Assembly: GCF_000026185.1 (NCBI RefSeq)
Contig: NC_010694.1
Location: 3,782,001-3,846,000 of the forward strand
Direction of reading: 5' to 3'
Length of the DNA stretch: 64,000 nt
Origin: Erwinia tasmaniensis Et1/99
Lineage (GTDB): Bacteria > Pseudomonadota > Gammaproteobacteria > Enterobacterales > Enterobacteriaceae
Below the pieces are notes generated by a model. That model was not told the origin of the DNA and ran no database searches. It worked only from the letters and a program-made list of their open reading frames with translations. The translations under genes and the position numbers were made by a program. Every line of letters starts with the position of its first letter. Positions within the stretch are counted from its first letter, which is position 1. Positions 9,639 to 18,277 of the stretch are shown piece after piece.

Positions 9639-10658
9639 TTATTTCTTGTGACGGATGCGCGGATTCACCACGCCGTAAAGCAGGTCAACCAGCAGATTGA
9701 CGAGAATAATCAGCGTGGCCACCATCAGCACCCCGCCTTGCACCACCGGATAGTCGCGACGCTGGAGTGCATCAATTAACCAGCGCCCCAGGCCCGGCCA
9801 GGAGAAAATGGTTTCAGTGAGGATGGCGCCGGCCAGCAGCGTGCCGACCTGTAGCCCGATCACCGTGACCACCGGCAGCATGGCATTGCGCAAGGCGTGC
9901 ACCACGATAACCCGTAGGGGCGTCAACCCTTTGGCGCGCGCGGTACGGATATAGTCTTCACCCAGCACTTCCAGCATCGCCGATCGCGTCATGCGCACAA
10001 TCACCGCCAGTGGAATAGTTCCCAGCACGACGGCCGGCAGGATCATGTGCATCACCGCATCTTTGAAATCGCCGGGTTCGCCCCAGATCAGGGTGTCGAT
10101 CAGCATAAAGCCGGTTAACGGCTGGCTGTCATCAAGAAAGACGGTATCGGCAATTCTCCCGGAGACCGGGGTCAGATTGAGCTGCACCGATACCAGCATG
10201 ATCAGCATCATGCCCCACCAGAAAATCGGCATTGAGTAGCCGGTGAGTGAAATACCCACGGCGGTGTGGTCAAAAATGGAGCCGCGTTTGACCGCCGCCA
10301 GCACGCCGGTCGGAATGCCGACGGCAATGGCAAACAGCATCGCGCAAATGCCCAGTTCCAGCGTGGCCTTAAAGCGCGGTACGAATTCGTCCCATACCGG
10401 CACGCGACTCTTCAGCGACATGCCCAAATCACCGTGCATGACGCCATTGATATAGGTGATGTACTGCTGCCAAAGGGGTTTATCCAGGCCGAGCTGGGAC
10501 ATCAGCTGGGCATGGCGTTCAGCGGAGATACCGCGTTCGCCGACCATAATCATCACCGGGTCACCGGGGATCATGTGCACAAACGCGAAGGTTAACAGGG
10601 TGATACCAATAAACGTCGGGATGACAAGCCCCAGGCGTCGGAGTATGAACTGCAGCAT
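9639..10658 (-). CDS. dppB: Dipeptide ABC transporter permease DppB
   Basis: A 339-residue permease, the same length as E. coli DppB. It starts with the family N-terminus MLQFILRRLGLVIPTF and has a large periplasmic loop and the EAA-type coupling loop near EDYIRTARAKGLTPLRV. It forms the channel with DppC. It is separated from dppA by 203 nt containing a strong hairpin, so its expression is probably reduced relative to the binding protein. Confidence 0.96.
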   Translation of the reverse strand: MLQFILRRLGLVIPTFIGITLLTFAFVHMIPGDPVMIMVGERGISAERHAQLMSQLGLDKPLWQQYITYINGVMHGDLGMSLKSRVPVWDEFVPRFKATLELGICAMLFAIAVGIPTGVLAAVKRGSIFDHTAVGISLTGYSMPIFWWGMMLIMLVSVQLNLTPVSGRIADTVFLDDSQPLTGFMLIDTLIWGEPGDFKDAVMHMILPAVVLGTIPLAVIVRMTRSAMLEVLGEDYIRTARAKGLTPLRVIVVHALRNAMLPVVTVIGLQVGTLLAGAILTETIFSWPGLGRWLIDALQRRDYPVVQGGVLMVATLIILVNLLVDLLYGVVNPRIRHKK

Positions 10659-10802
10659 ATTCCGGATTCTCTTTTGTTTCCTGCCAGCCGTAACCGACAG
10701 GATTATTATTGCTCACATCTTGCGCGCGGTGATACCCGTGGGTATTAACCACTCGCTACGCAAATCATGCGCCTTGACGACCGTTTTGCTCACTGGCAAG
10801 AA

Positions 10803-10822
10803 GGGCCGGGGTTCCCCGGCCC
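10803..10822 (-). terminator. Intercistronic hairpin between dppA and dppB
   Basis: Perfect GC-rich inverted repeat GGGCCGGGG-TT-CCCCGGCCC 39 nt after the dppA stop. There is no good U-run on the minus strand, so it probably acts as a partial terminator or as a 3' stabiliser of the dppA mRNA. That would explain why the binding protein exceeds the membrane components. Confidence 0.65.
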
Positions 10823-10861
10823 TTTGGGGATCCGTCTGGCCGTTTTCACACGGCCAATACT

Positions 10862-12472
10862 TTATTCCTGGATATCGACGTTATCGAAATGGTGCTTACC
10901 TAAAGGATCAACCACGTAACCAGAAACCTTTTTACTGACCGGTTCGTACACCATTGAGTGCGCGACAACCAGCGCAGGCACCTGGTCATGCATCACCACC
11001 TGAGCCTGCTGGTAGTCAGCGATACGCTTGCTGTGATCGGCTTCGGCGCGGGCGGGTTGGATCAGGTCTTCAAACGGCTTATAGCACCAGCGTGAATAGT
11101 TCGATCCGTCTTTCGCAGCGGCACAGCTAAACAGGGTGGCGAAGAAGTTGTCCGGGTCCCCGTTGTCTCCGGTCCAGCCCATCATCACGGTCTGATGTTC
11201 ACCGGCTTTGGCACGCTTCAGGTATTCACCCCATTCGTAGGTGACGATTTTTGCCTTCACGCCAATCTTCGCCCAGTCGTTTTGGATCATTTCGGCCATG
11301 CGACGCGCATTCGGGTTGTACGGACGCTGCACCGGCATCGCCCACAGATCGATAGTAAAGCCCTCCGCCATGCCGGCTTCTTTCAACAGGGCTTTGGCTT
11401 TTTCGGGATCGTAACCGTAGTCCTGAATACTGTCGTTATAGCCCCACATGGTAGGGGGGATAAGATTTTTCGCCGCCTGGCCTGCCCCCTGATAAACCGC
11501 TTCGATAATCGCTTTTTTGTTGACCGACAGGGTTAGTGCCTGACGCACCTTCAGATTATCCAGCGGTTTCTTTTCCGTGTTGTACGCCAGGTAACCCACG
11601 TTCAGGCCGGGCATCTGCATCAGGTTGATATTTTTATCTTCCTTCATGCGCGTAAGGTCGGCCGGGTTGGGGAACGGCATCACGTGGCATTCGCCTTTTT
11701 GCATTTTGGCGTAGCGTACGGAGGCATCAGGCGTGATGGAGAACACCAGACGGTCTATCTTCGGCTTGCTGCCCCAGTAGTCCGGGTTGGCTTTATACAG
11801 GATGCGCGAATCTTTCTGGTACTGCAGAAGCTGGAACGGCCCGGTGCCAACCGGATTCAGATCCAGCTTGTCCGGCGTACCGGCTTTCAGCATGTTATCG
11901 GCATATTCAGCGGAGAGGATTGAGGCAAAATCCATGCCGAGGTCGGCAAGGAACGGCGACTCTGGACGGTTCAGCTCGAAACGAACGGTGTAATCATCGA
12001 CTTTAACAATTTTGCTAATCAGCTTCGGCATATCCATGCCTTCAAAGTACTCGTAGCTGCCGCCGGAAACGCCGTGATATTTATTGTTCTTATCCAGCTG
12101 GCGCTCGAACGAGAACACCACGTCGTCAGCGTTGAAGTTGCGCGTAGGTTTAAAATCTTTGCTGGTCTGCCACTTCACGCCCTTGCGTAAGTGGAAGGTA
12201 TAGGTTTTGCCATCAGGGCTGACATCCCATTTTTCCGCCAGGCCCGGCTCAATTTCAGTGGTGCCGATTTTAAATTCAACCAGACGGTTGTAGATCGGCA
12301 CTGAACTGGCGTCATAGGTGGTACCCGAAGTAAAGAGCTGCGGGTTAAAACCCTCTGGCGAACCCTCAGAACAGTAAACCAGAGTTTTTGCCTGAACGCC
12401 TGTGGCAATCATCAATGCAAGGGTAGTGAGACCCACTTTAAGCATACCGAATTTAGCCTGGGGAATACGCAT
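10862..12472 (-). CDS. dppA: Dipeptide-binding periplasmic protein DppA
   Basis: A 536-residue periplasmic solute-binding protein of family 5 with a signal peptide ending VQA before KTLVYCSEGSPEGFNPQ. It closely follows E. coli DppA along its length (GGSYEYFEGMDMPKLIS, NLIPPTMWGYND, QTVMMGWTGDNGDPDNFF). It captures di- and tripeptides for DppBCDF and also serves in peptide chemotaxis and haem uptake in E. coli. GGAG lies 10 nt before the ATG. It is the first gene of the operon, and its leader carries a CA-rich candidate GcvB pairing site. Confidence 0.97.
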   Translation of the reverse strand: MRIPQAKFGMLKVGLTTLALMIATGVQAKTLVYCSEGSPEGFNPQLFTSGTTYDASSVPIYNRLVEFKIGTTEIEPGLAEKWDVSPDGKTYTFHLRKGVKWQTSKDFKPTRNFNADDVVFSFERQLDKNNKYHGVSGGSYEYFEGMDMPKLISKIVKVDDYTVRFELNRPESPFLADLGMDFASILSAEYADNMLKAGTPDKLDLNPVGTGPFQLLQYQKDSRILYKANPDYWGSKPKIDRLVFSITPDASVRYAKMQKGECHVMPFPNPADLTRMKEDKNINLMQMPGLNVGYLAYNTEKKPLDNLKVRQALTLSVNKKAIIEAVYQGAGQAAKNLIPPTMWGYNDSIQDYGYDPEKAKALLKEAGMAEGFTIDLWAMPVQRPYNPNARRMAEMIQNDWAKIGVKAKIVTYEWGEYLKRAKAGEHQTVMMGWTGDNGDPDNFFATLFSCAAAKDGSNYSRWCYKPFEDLIQPARAEADHSKRIADYQQAQVVMHDQVPALVVAHSMVYEPVSKKVSGYVVDPLGKHHFDNVDIQE

Positions 12473-12487
12473 GTTTATACTCCAGTA

Positions 12488-12509
12488 GTGATGTGTGATG
12501 TGTGTTGTA
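12488..12509 (-). promoter_or_regulatory. Candidate GcvB sRNA target in the dppA leader
   Basis: On the dppA strand the leader reads TACAACACACATCACACATC, ending about 15 nt before the ATG and adjoining the ribosome binding site. GcvB represses dppA in E. coli and Salmonella through pairing of its GU-rich region with CA-rich leaders. The CA-rich tract is seen; the regulation is inferred. The rest of the 522-nt gap to 12995 should hold the dppA promoter, and no gene was found there. The proK tRNA found near this place in E. coli was not seen. Confidence 0.6.
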
Positions 12510-12994
12510 CGCCGGCCAATAATTATTGTGGGTGGCCTGTGCGTGGTGCCTTACGGCATCAGTGACATAGCGAGATTGGTTGCCCTGAAGTGACCAGAAG
12601 ATTCCCATACCTTTTGTACTGAAGCTTCAATTTGTCAATAGTTGCAAAGAACGTCAATACAAACGCCAGTTTTTTACTACTAATGTGAGATTCAGCAACC
12701 AAATATAAAAATGCCATTAAGCCCTTTCTTCATCGTAAATATCAGCGCGTTAAGTCAAAAAATCAGTCTTAACCACCTAAAAAAAACATATTAGCAGTGC
12801 GTTACTCTGCGAATAAACTTTATAAATAATCTAAAAAAGTCGCCATTCTCCATGAGAAAACAGCATGGAGTCCTGTTTAACAGACAAAAACGCTGCAACT
12901 CATAAATAAGAAATGGTCAACGTATTGAAGCTGACCATAAGTAAAATGCGTAACGAATTAAGTAACCGTAGACGGACTGCTATCTTCAGCCGGT

Positions 12995-13444
12995 TTATAT
13001 AAGATTTTCTTTACCACTCAGGGCGATCCACTTTCCACAGCAACTGCGATAAGACCGAGGGGGGAAATGCGTGTTTAGGTTAACTTGTGATACGTAAGGC
13101 AGAGGTGGAGAGTCGTTTTTATCCATTTGGGTATATCCTGGTTCGAATACGTTCTGGATGTCTATACACTTTATTTTTTTAAGGAGAGAAATGTTTTTTT
13201 CTATTTCATGGTATTTTACTATTTTATCTTTCATCGAAATCATTTTTTGCGAGTCCTGAGTGGTATTTTGGTTAAGACTATCCATTCGCCTCATCTTTAG
13301 CTCTGCATTTGTTAATTTGACCTTAACAAGCTTCTCTGCAAAAGGGATATGACGTTTATTATTGAACGCCAACCAGCTGGCTGAACTGCTGCTTTTTAAA
13401 AAATGTGCGCGTGCGAGGTGTAATGTCGGGGAAAAAAATAGCAT
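12995..13444 (-). CDS. Hypothetical protein, orphan
   Basis: A possible 149-residue protein not recognised as any family. AAGGA lies about 9 nt before the ATG, which supports translation. The N-terminus is hydrophobic with a Ser run (KSSSSASW). The middle is lysine-rich and helical (MISMKDKIVKYHEIEKNISLLKKIK), and the C-terminus contains a Cys pair. The base composition is AT-rich, unlike eptB and dpp on either side, so it may be a recent arrival. It could also be a chance ORF. Confidence 0.4.
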   Translation of the reverse strand: MLFFSPTLHLARAHFLKSSSSASWLAFNNKRHIPFAEKLVKVKLTNAELKMRRMDSLNQNTTQDSQKMISMKDKIVKYHEIEKNISLLKKIKCIDIQNVFEPGYTQMDKNDSPPLPYVSQVNLNTHFPPRSYRSCCGKWIALSGKENLI

Positions 13445-13825
13445 TCTAAAAGATCCTTTTCAGCCGATAGTCAAATAATTACTTTTTCTAAAATATTACC
13501 TTTCAACCTTACGGTAAGTCGAATAGGTTAGGTTATTACCGACAGCCGGCGATGCTGGTTGATATTATTTATGTTTTTTAATGCATTATTGAAAATATGA
13601 ATTAGCTTTTTAAGAACGCATCAACTTTTAAACAACAGCGTTAAGAAAGTCAATTAAAACGGTCGTTAGCGACCGTGAAAAACAGGAGTGAATATACATT
13701 TATTCGAGAGGAGGGGGGGGGAATAGTCAGCAGTTGTGACCTGCCGCTATTGTGATGCAGGCCCAGCTTTATCAATAATCGCTGGATAGCGGGGCCGCCG
13801 TTTGGAGCAGACGGCCCTGAAGAGT
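13445..13825. other. AT-rich intergenic stretch without a gene
   Basis: No supported gene. It holds a run of nine G residues at 13713-13721 and the 3' flank of eptB. The region is AT-rich like the orphan ORF beside it. The G-run could be error-prone in sequencing or slip in replication, but no reading frame depends on it. Confidence 0.5.
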
Positions 13826-15493
13826 TTATGGTGCGGCACACCAGTTATTAGACGGGTTAATGCCGCCATTTGGGGAGGTGTAGCCCAGACAGCCTAAGAT
13901 GGTGTCAAACAGTTCAACATGGCGGTGAGTTTTACCCGCACGCTGCTGCGCCTGTAGCTGCTCAAAAGCGCGCTTATTTTGCCCATCGGCAAGATACTTA
14001 TCTGATGCCCAGACCATCATCGGCACGCGGAACTGCTCCGGCGGGGCCATATTGCGTGGCGTGCCGTGCAGGTGCATGTTATCGCTGATCGATTCGCCGT
14101 GATCGGCGGCATAAAACACAATCGCCTTCTTATCACGCAGCTGGTCAAACACGCTGTCGAGCATGGTGTCGATATACAGAATGGAGTTGTCGTAAGCGTT
14201 GATCAGCATCTCTTTACTACAGGTATCGTCTACGCCCATGCACTCCGGCTGGTAGCGGGCAAATTCGCGTGGATAGCGCTGTGAATAAAGATAGTGTGAG
14301 CCTTTGGTGTGCAGTATCACCAGATGTTTGCCCTTTGCATGATCGTCAATAGACGACTTCAGCTCGGGTATCAGCAGCATATCGTCCACCGATTTACCCT
14401 GATTACGCTGCTCTGAGCCAATCTGTTCGCGGAAGGCGTAGCTGTCTGCATTGGTATTGTTATAGAACCAAACCTCGCTCTGCATCGCATACAGATCTGA
14501 ACTGAAGCCCAGCTCTTTCAGCACCGCAAACACGTTCTGCTCTTTAAGCGTGCGGGCCGGGTTATCATCCGTTCCCCCCTCGCGCACAAACATACAGCGC
14601 AGCGAAAGCTTGGTGGAGGTATCGCAGGACTCACCACGGAACGCCACCAGATTTTTCTCTTTAGACAGCTTCGGTGTGGTATCGCGTTGGTAGCCCAGCA
14701 GGCCCATATGGTCCCAGCGCGTGGTTTCGCCGATCACGAACACCACATAGGTGTCATCTATTCCGGCAGGCGCGGTGTAAGTAAATTTTTTCGCCGGATC
14801 GAGCAGGTTACCACTGTCCATATGTTCGTCGTAGCTGGTATAGGCAAACAGTCCCAGCGCCGTCAGCCAGTTAGACGGCAGGTAGGAGTGTGCCACCACG
14901 CCACCGTAGCTTGGCAGATCGATATTGGTCTGCTTCTCGTTGGCGCTTTGAGCCTTATCGAAATAACGGATGGGCAGCCAGACCAGCAGCACGGCCAGCA
15001 GTAGCGTAAGAAGCGGTTTGATGCGCTGCCCTGGCGTTTTCATCTGTTCAAGCAGCGTCAGACGCAGACGGCTGCGCCAGACCGCGACCAGCGGGATAAG
15101 GCTGATGAGCACCATCCACAGCACAAAGTGGTAGCCCACCACCTCTTTCGACAGGTCGGTGTCAGTGGTCATCACCGAGGCAACAATGCCGTAGCCGATG
15201 ACAACATTAAAGAAGGTCATGTAGTAGCTGGCCGCCACGGAGATCACCACCAGCAGGCTGACGGACAGGCGCCAGAATAGTTTTCCCCCCAGCGACAGCA
15301 GGCGCAGCAGGAAGAAAACCAACAACACAACTGCCACAACTTCAGCCAACGCGGACAGCCATTGCATCATTGCAAACTTAGCGAGGAAGGGGTCGAAGCG
15401 ACGATAAAACACCGGCATGTTGAGGAACAGTCCGATATAGAGGGCCAACAGCAGCGACAGCGTTTGTTGGGTACACATTTTAATATAATTCAT
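13826..15493 (-). CDS. eptB: Kdo2-lipid A phosphoethanolamine 7''-transferase EptB
   Basis: A 555-residue inner-membrane enzyme that adds phosphoethanolamine to the outer Kdo of lipopolysaccharide. It has about five N-terminal transmembrane helices and then a periplasmic alkaline-phosphatase-fold domain. The metal/nucleophile site is VVFVIGETTRWDHMG, and AADHGES and HLHGTPRNMAPPEQFRVP lie in the metal-binding region. It aligns almost end to end with E. coli EptB (563), lacking only the short C-terminal tail. In E. coli it is controlled by sigma E and the sRNA MgrR. It follows dppA as in E. coli, apart from the orphan ORF between them. Confidence 0.95.
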   Translation of the reverse strand: MNYIKMCTQQTLSLLLALYIGLFLNMPVFYRRFDPFLAKFAMMQWLSALAEVVAVVLLVFFLLRLLSLGGKLFWRLSVSLLVVISVAASYYMTFFNVVIGYGIVASVMTTDTDLSKEVVGYHFVLWMVLISLIPLVAVWRSRLRLTLLEQMKTPGQRIKPLLTLLLAVLLVWLPIRYFDKAQSANEKQTNIDLPSYGGVVAHSYLPSNWLTALGLFAYTSYDEHMDSGNLLDPAKKFTYTAPAGIDDTYVVFVIGETTRWDHMGLLGYQRDTTPKLSKEKNLVAFRGESCDTSTKLSLRCMFVREGGTDDNPARTLKEQNVFAVLKELGFSSDLYAMQSEVWFYNNTNADSYAFREQIGSEQRNQGKSVDDMLLIPELKSSIDDHAKGKHLVILHTKGSHYLYSQRYPREFARYQPECMGVDDTCSKEMLINAYDNSILYIDTMLDSVFDQLRDKKAIVFYAADHGESISDNMHLHGTPRNMAPPEQFRVPMMVWASDKYLADGQNKRAFEQLQAQQRAGKTHRHVELFDTILGCLGYTSPNGGINPSNNWCAAP

Positions 15494-15755
15494 TCAACCT
15501 TAATCCTGACCTAATCTGAACAATTGCCAAACACCATCCGAACGCTAATCAGACCCTGGCGATACGTCAGAGTTCACCGACGCGAACGTTTAACCTCAAG
15601 AAGGGTTATAAACCTGGGGAACGAGATGACGTTGCAGGGGGGTCAGTTAAACATACTTACGCCTGCGCGTCTGTGCTTAGGGTAAACCACGGAAAAAAAG
15701 TGAGCGATTTATAATAAAGCTCGCGCAATTTTCTGATTAAGAAAGGGAAAATGAC

Positions 15756-15784
15756 AACGGCCGGGTCAGATAAACCCGGCCGTT
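15756..15784 (-). terminator. Rho-independent terminator of ohr
   Basis: Inverted repeat AACGGCCGGGT-(7 nt)-ACCCGGCCGTT starting 16 nt after the ohr stop; on the minus strand it is followed by a T-rich run (GTCATTTTCCCTTTC). The rest of the gap 15494-15799 holds the eptB upstream region, with no gene seen. Confidence 0.8.
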
Positions 15785-15799
15785 TAAGATAACGTCAGC

Positions 15800-16228
15800 T
15801 TAGTTAATGATATTCAGCGTCACGTCGATATTGCCACGGGTCGCATTTGAGTAAGGGCAGACGATATGTGCAGCATCAACCAGCTTCTGAGCTTCAGCAC
15901 TGTCCATACCAGGCAGGTGGATATTCAGCGTAGCTTCAATACCAAACCCGGTAGGTAGCGGCCCGATGCCAACTTCGCCCTCAATAAAGGCATCTTTTGG
16001 CATGGTGAATTTATCGCGACCGGCAACAAACTTCATCGCGCCCAGGAAACAGGCGGAATAGCCGGCAGCAAACAGCTGCTCTGGGTTGGTCGCTTCGCCG
16101 CCCGCACCGCCCATCTCTTTCGGCACGCCGAGTTTGATGTCCAGCACGCCGTCGGAGGAAGTCGCACGGCCATCACGTCCACCGGTGGCTTTTGCTTTTG
16201 CACGGTATATAACTTTTTCTAATGACAT
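15800..16228 (-). CDS. ohr: Organic hydroperoxide resistance protein Ohr
   Basis: A 142-residue thiol peroxidase of the OsmC/Ohr family that reduces organic hydroperoxides, including lipid and fatty acid peroxides, in the cytoplasm using lipoylated proteins. Conserved catalytic residues are visible: R18, E50, C60 in GYSACF, and the second Cys in [13 protein letters not shown]. It lies directly downstream of its MarR-type regulator gene, 90 nt apart on the same strand. A palindromic operator candidate is just upstream. Confidence 0.95.
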   Translation of the reverse strand: MSLEKVIYRAKAKATGGRDGRATSSDGVLDIKLGVPKEMGGAGGEATNPEQLFAAGYSACFLGAMKFVAGRDKFTMPKDAFIEGEVGIGPLPTGFGIEATLNIHLPGMDSAEAQKLVDAAHIVCPYSNATRGNIDVTLNIIN

Positions 16229-16253
16229 AGTGAAATTCCTTAGTTTGTTTGCT

Positions 16254-16268
16254 TGCGATTAAATCGCA
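16254..16268. promoter_or_regulatory. Candidate OhrR operator upstream of ohr
   Basis: Perfect 15-nt palindrome TGCGATT-A-AATCGCA, 26 nt before the ohr start. MarR-family proteins bind such short palindromes. A related half-site (AAGCGATTTTATT) occurs at about 16815, between ohrR and the divergent HD gene. Binding is inferred from position and symmetry. Confidence 0.55.
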
Positions 16269-16318
16269 CACTATTTATAAGAGTAATAATTTACGGCATT
16301 TTCCCGGTGTCAGCACAC

Positions 16319-16777
16319 TTAACCGTTAAGGTTATCGCGTAGCATTTCAAGCTCACTTTTCAGCGATTGCAGCTGCGTCAGTTCACAGGCGGAGGCACGA
16401 CAGACGGATGCGGGGAGATCCAGCGCCTGCTCGCGCAGTGCGCTTCCCTGCTCTGTCAGCGTAACGACCACCTGACGTTCATCCTTACGCGAACGATGAC
16501 GGTTTAACAGACCGGCCGTTTCAAGACGCTTTAATAATGGCGTCAGGGTGGCCGAATCAAGGTACAGACGCGTGCCGACCTCAGATACCGTGACATCATC
16601 CTGCTCCCACAACACCATCATCACCAGATATTGTGGGTAGGTGATGCCAAGCGGGGCCAGCAGCTGTCGGTACAACTTATGCAGCGCCAGATTGGCGGAA
16701 TAAAGCGCGAAGCACAGCTGCTGGTCAAGCAGCAGTGGTAGTGCATCGCTCGCTTTCTTGTCGTCTTTATCGGTCAT
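16319..16777 (-). CDS. ohrR: Peroxide-sensing MarR-family repressor OhrR
   Basis: A 152-residue winged-helix repressor. Counting from the second ATG places the peroxide-sensing cysteine at position 22 ([12 protein letters not shown]), as in Xanthomonas OhrR. The alternative start at 16780 adds one Met. A MarR recognition region is visible ([24 protein letters not shown]), as is a wing ([16 protein letters not shown]). Organic peroxides oxidise the Cys and release ohr. The gene is divergent from the HD-domain gene, with 66 nt between them. Confidence 0.93.
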   Translation of the reverse strand: MTDKDDKKASDALPLLLDQQLCFALYSANLALHKLYRQLLAPLGITYPQYLVMMVLWEQDDVTVSEVGTRLYLDSATLTPLLKRLETAGLLNRHRSRKDERQVVVTLTEQGSALREQALDLPASVCRASACELTQLQSLKSELEMLRDNLNG

Positions 16778-16843
16778 CATGTTAAGATGATAGGTAGTGA
16801 GCTATATAATAGCAAGCGATTTTATTTTCGGGGGAGAGAGAGC

Positions 16844-17425
16844 ATGAATACGGTGGAAGAAAGAGCGCGTCGCTATGCCAGTAAAGCTCATGCCGAAGCC
16901 GGGCAGCGGCGAAAATATACTGACGAGCCTTATATCGTACATCCCGCAGCGGTAGTGGAGCTGGTTCGCAGCGTCAGTCACAATGAAAACATGCTGGCTG
17001 CGGCGTGGCTGCACGACACTGTCGAAGATACCGCCAGCACACTTGACGATATCCGCAGCCACTTTGGTGACACTATTGCCACCCTGGTTGATATGCTCAC
17101 CCATCGCGATGGCGCGGAAGGTCTGAGCCGTGTGGCGCGCAAAGTCGCCCATTTTCAGCACTCGCAGCGCGCTAACCCGGAGGCGCAAACGATCAAACTG
17201 GCCGATATTATCGACAATACGCGTTCAATCGTTCAGTACGCCCCCCAGTTTGCCCGGGTTTATCTGGTTGAAAAACGCGTGCAGACAGGGTATCTCACTG
17301 CCGGGAATGCTACGCTGTTGCAGCAGGCTGAACGGATTATCGAGCAGGGCATACGGCAGCTGGAGCAACCGCCGCACAATGTCCCGACAGACTGGTTTAA
17401 GCGGCAGGAAGCGAAGTATCGTTAG
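16844..17425 (+). CDS. HD-domain protein, probable small (p)ppGpp hydrolase (Mesh1-like)
   Basis: A 193-residue stand-alone HD domain resembling the hydrolase half of RelA/SpoT and the small alarmone hydrolases. Motifs in order are KAHAEAGQRRKYTDEPYIVHP, the metal-binding AAWLHDTVEDT, and IKLADIIDNTRSI. There is no synthetase, TGS or ACT domain. The ATG at 16844 follows GGGGGAGAG; an upstream in-frame codon at 16787 has no such site. It is divergent from ohrR and may share its regulatory region. (p)ppGpp hydrolysis is inferred from family motifs; related HD enzymes also act on NADPH or other nucleotides. Confidence 0.8.
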   Translation: MNTVEERARRYASKAHAEAGQRRKYTDEPYIVHPAAVVELVRSVSHNENMLAAAWLHDTVEDTASTLDDIRSHFGDTIATLVDMLTHRDGAEGLSRVARKVAHFQHSQRANPEAQTIKLADIIDNTRSIVQYAPQFARVYLVEKRVQTGYLTAGNATLLQQAERIIEQGIRQLEQPPHNVPTDWFKRQEAKYR

Positions 17426-17528
17426 TCCGCTCAACGGCTGCCCGGCGCATCCAGAACATGTTCGTTAAGGTTTCTGTCAATCGCGGTCATGTATAATTTC
17501 ACAAACTCAACGGCTATCTGAAGGAATT

Positions 17529-17864
17529 ATGCCTAATACTTATCTCATTCTTGCTATATCAATCTGTGCTGAAACGCTTGCCACAACCATGATGAAAGCG
17601 TCAGAAGGATTCACCCGACTGATCCCCAGTATTTTTGTTGTGATTGGCTATGCCATTTCATTTTATGGTCTGTCACAGGTTGTTAAAACCATGAATATTG
17701 GAATTGCCTATGCCATCTGGGCAGGAATGGGGATATTTCTGGTCTCCATTATGTCATTCTTCATCTATAAACAGCGACTCGACCTTCCGGCCATTGCAGG
17801 AATGCTCTGTATAGCCGCGGGTATTATCATTATTCAGGTGTTTTCAAAATCTGTCGCTCACTGA
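17529..17864 (+). CDS. emrE: Small multidrug resistance efflux protein, EmrE-like
   Basis: A 111-residue four-helix inner-membrane proton/drug antiporter. The essential membrane glutamate (AETLATT, E15) is present. GFTRLIPS, IGIAYAIWAGMGI and RLDLPAIAGM follow E. coli EmrE closely. Such dimeric exporters remove quaternary ammonium compounds and lipophilic cations. GAAGGAATT precedes the ATG. It stands alone, with a terminator immediately downstream. The exact substrate is inferred. Confidence 0.85.
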   Translation: MPNTYLILAISICAETLATTMMKASEGFTRLIPSIFVVIGYAISFYGLSQVVKTMNIGIAYAIWAGMGIFLVSIMSFFIYKQRLDLPAIAGMLCIAAGIIIIQVFSKSVAH

Positions 17865-17885
17865 TAAAGAGTACGGCCTCACGGT

Positions 17886-17916
17886 AAAGGGGAATGCTAT
17901 TCCACGGCTCCCCTTT
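17886..17916 (+). terminator. Rho-independent terminator after the EmrE-like gene
   Basis: Stem AAAGGGGA / TCCCCTTT around a 15-nt loop, 22 nt after the stop codon. Confidence 0.65.
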
Positions 17917-17948
17917 GTCGTCATGCTTCTTTAAATAAAGCCTCTTTC

Positions 17949-18230
17949 CATCATGTTAGTCACCCCGCTATTTCTTCCTTCCCCCTGTCAGCAAATCATT
18001 TTTCCCGTCACGACTTTCTGGAAGCGAACCTTTTCCAGCGATCGAGGCTGGGCAGCGTGCGCCTGTCGTCCCCGGCCGCAATGCGGCTGTTTGCCGCGCA
18101 TGAGCGCTGCCATAACGGTTTCGCGAGCTGGCAGTTAATCGTTGCCGATATTATGCTGCATCCGTTGCCTCTCTTTTATGTGTATCCAGCCAGAACGGGT
18201 CACAGTACGGGTCAACATACTCTGAGCTGA
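17949..18230 (+). pseudogene. Possible gene remnant without a start codon
   Basis: An open frame of 93 codons ends at TGA 18228 but has no convincing start. Its sequence looks protein-like (AAMRLFAAHERCHNGFASWQLIVAD, then LFYVYPARTGHSTGQHTLS), unlike the low-quality overlapping frames. The family was not recognised. It may be the 3' end of a gene whose front was deleted between the EmrE-like gene and the nitrilase gene, or a chance frame. Confidence 0.25.
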
Positions 18231-18277
18231 AACCAAACGTGCCATCCGCAAGAGCGCACGTTTCAAGGAGTCAAACT

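Noticed and set aside
12473..12994. tRNA-Pro (proK) expected here from E. coli synteny
   Set aside because: No cloverleaf or conserved TTCGA arm was found by eye; a tRNA scan would settle it.
13650..13841. 63-codon minus-strand frame just after eptB
   Set aside because: It includes the G-run, overlaps the eptB end and has no ribosome binding site or domain.
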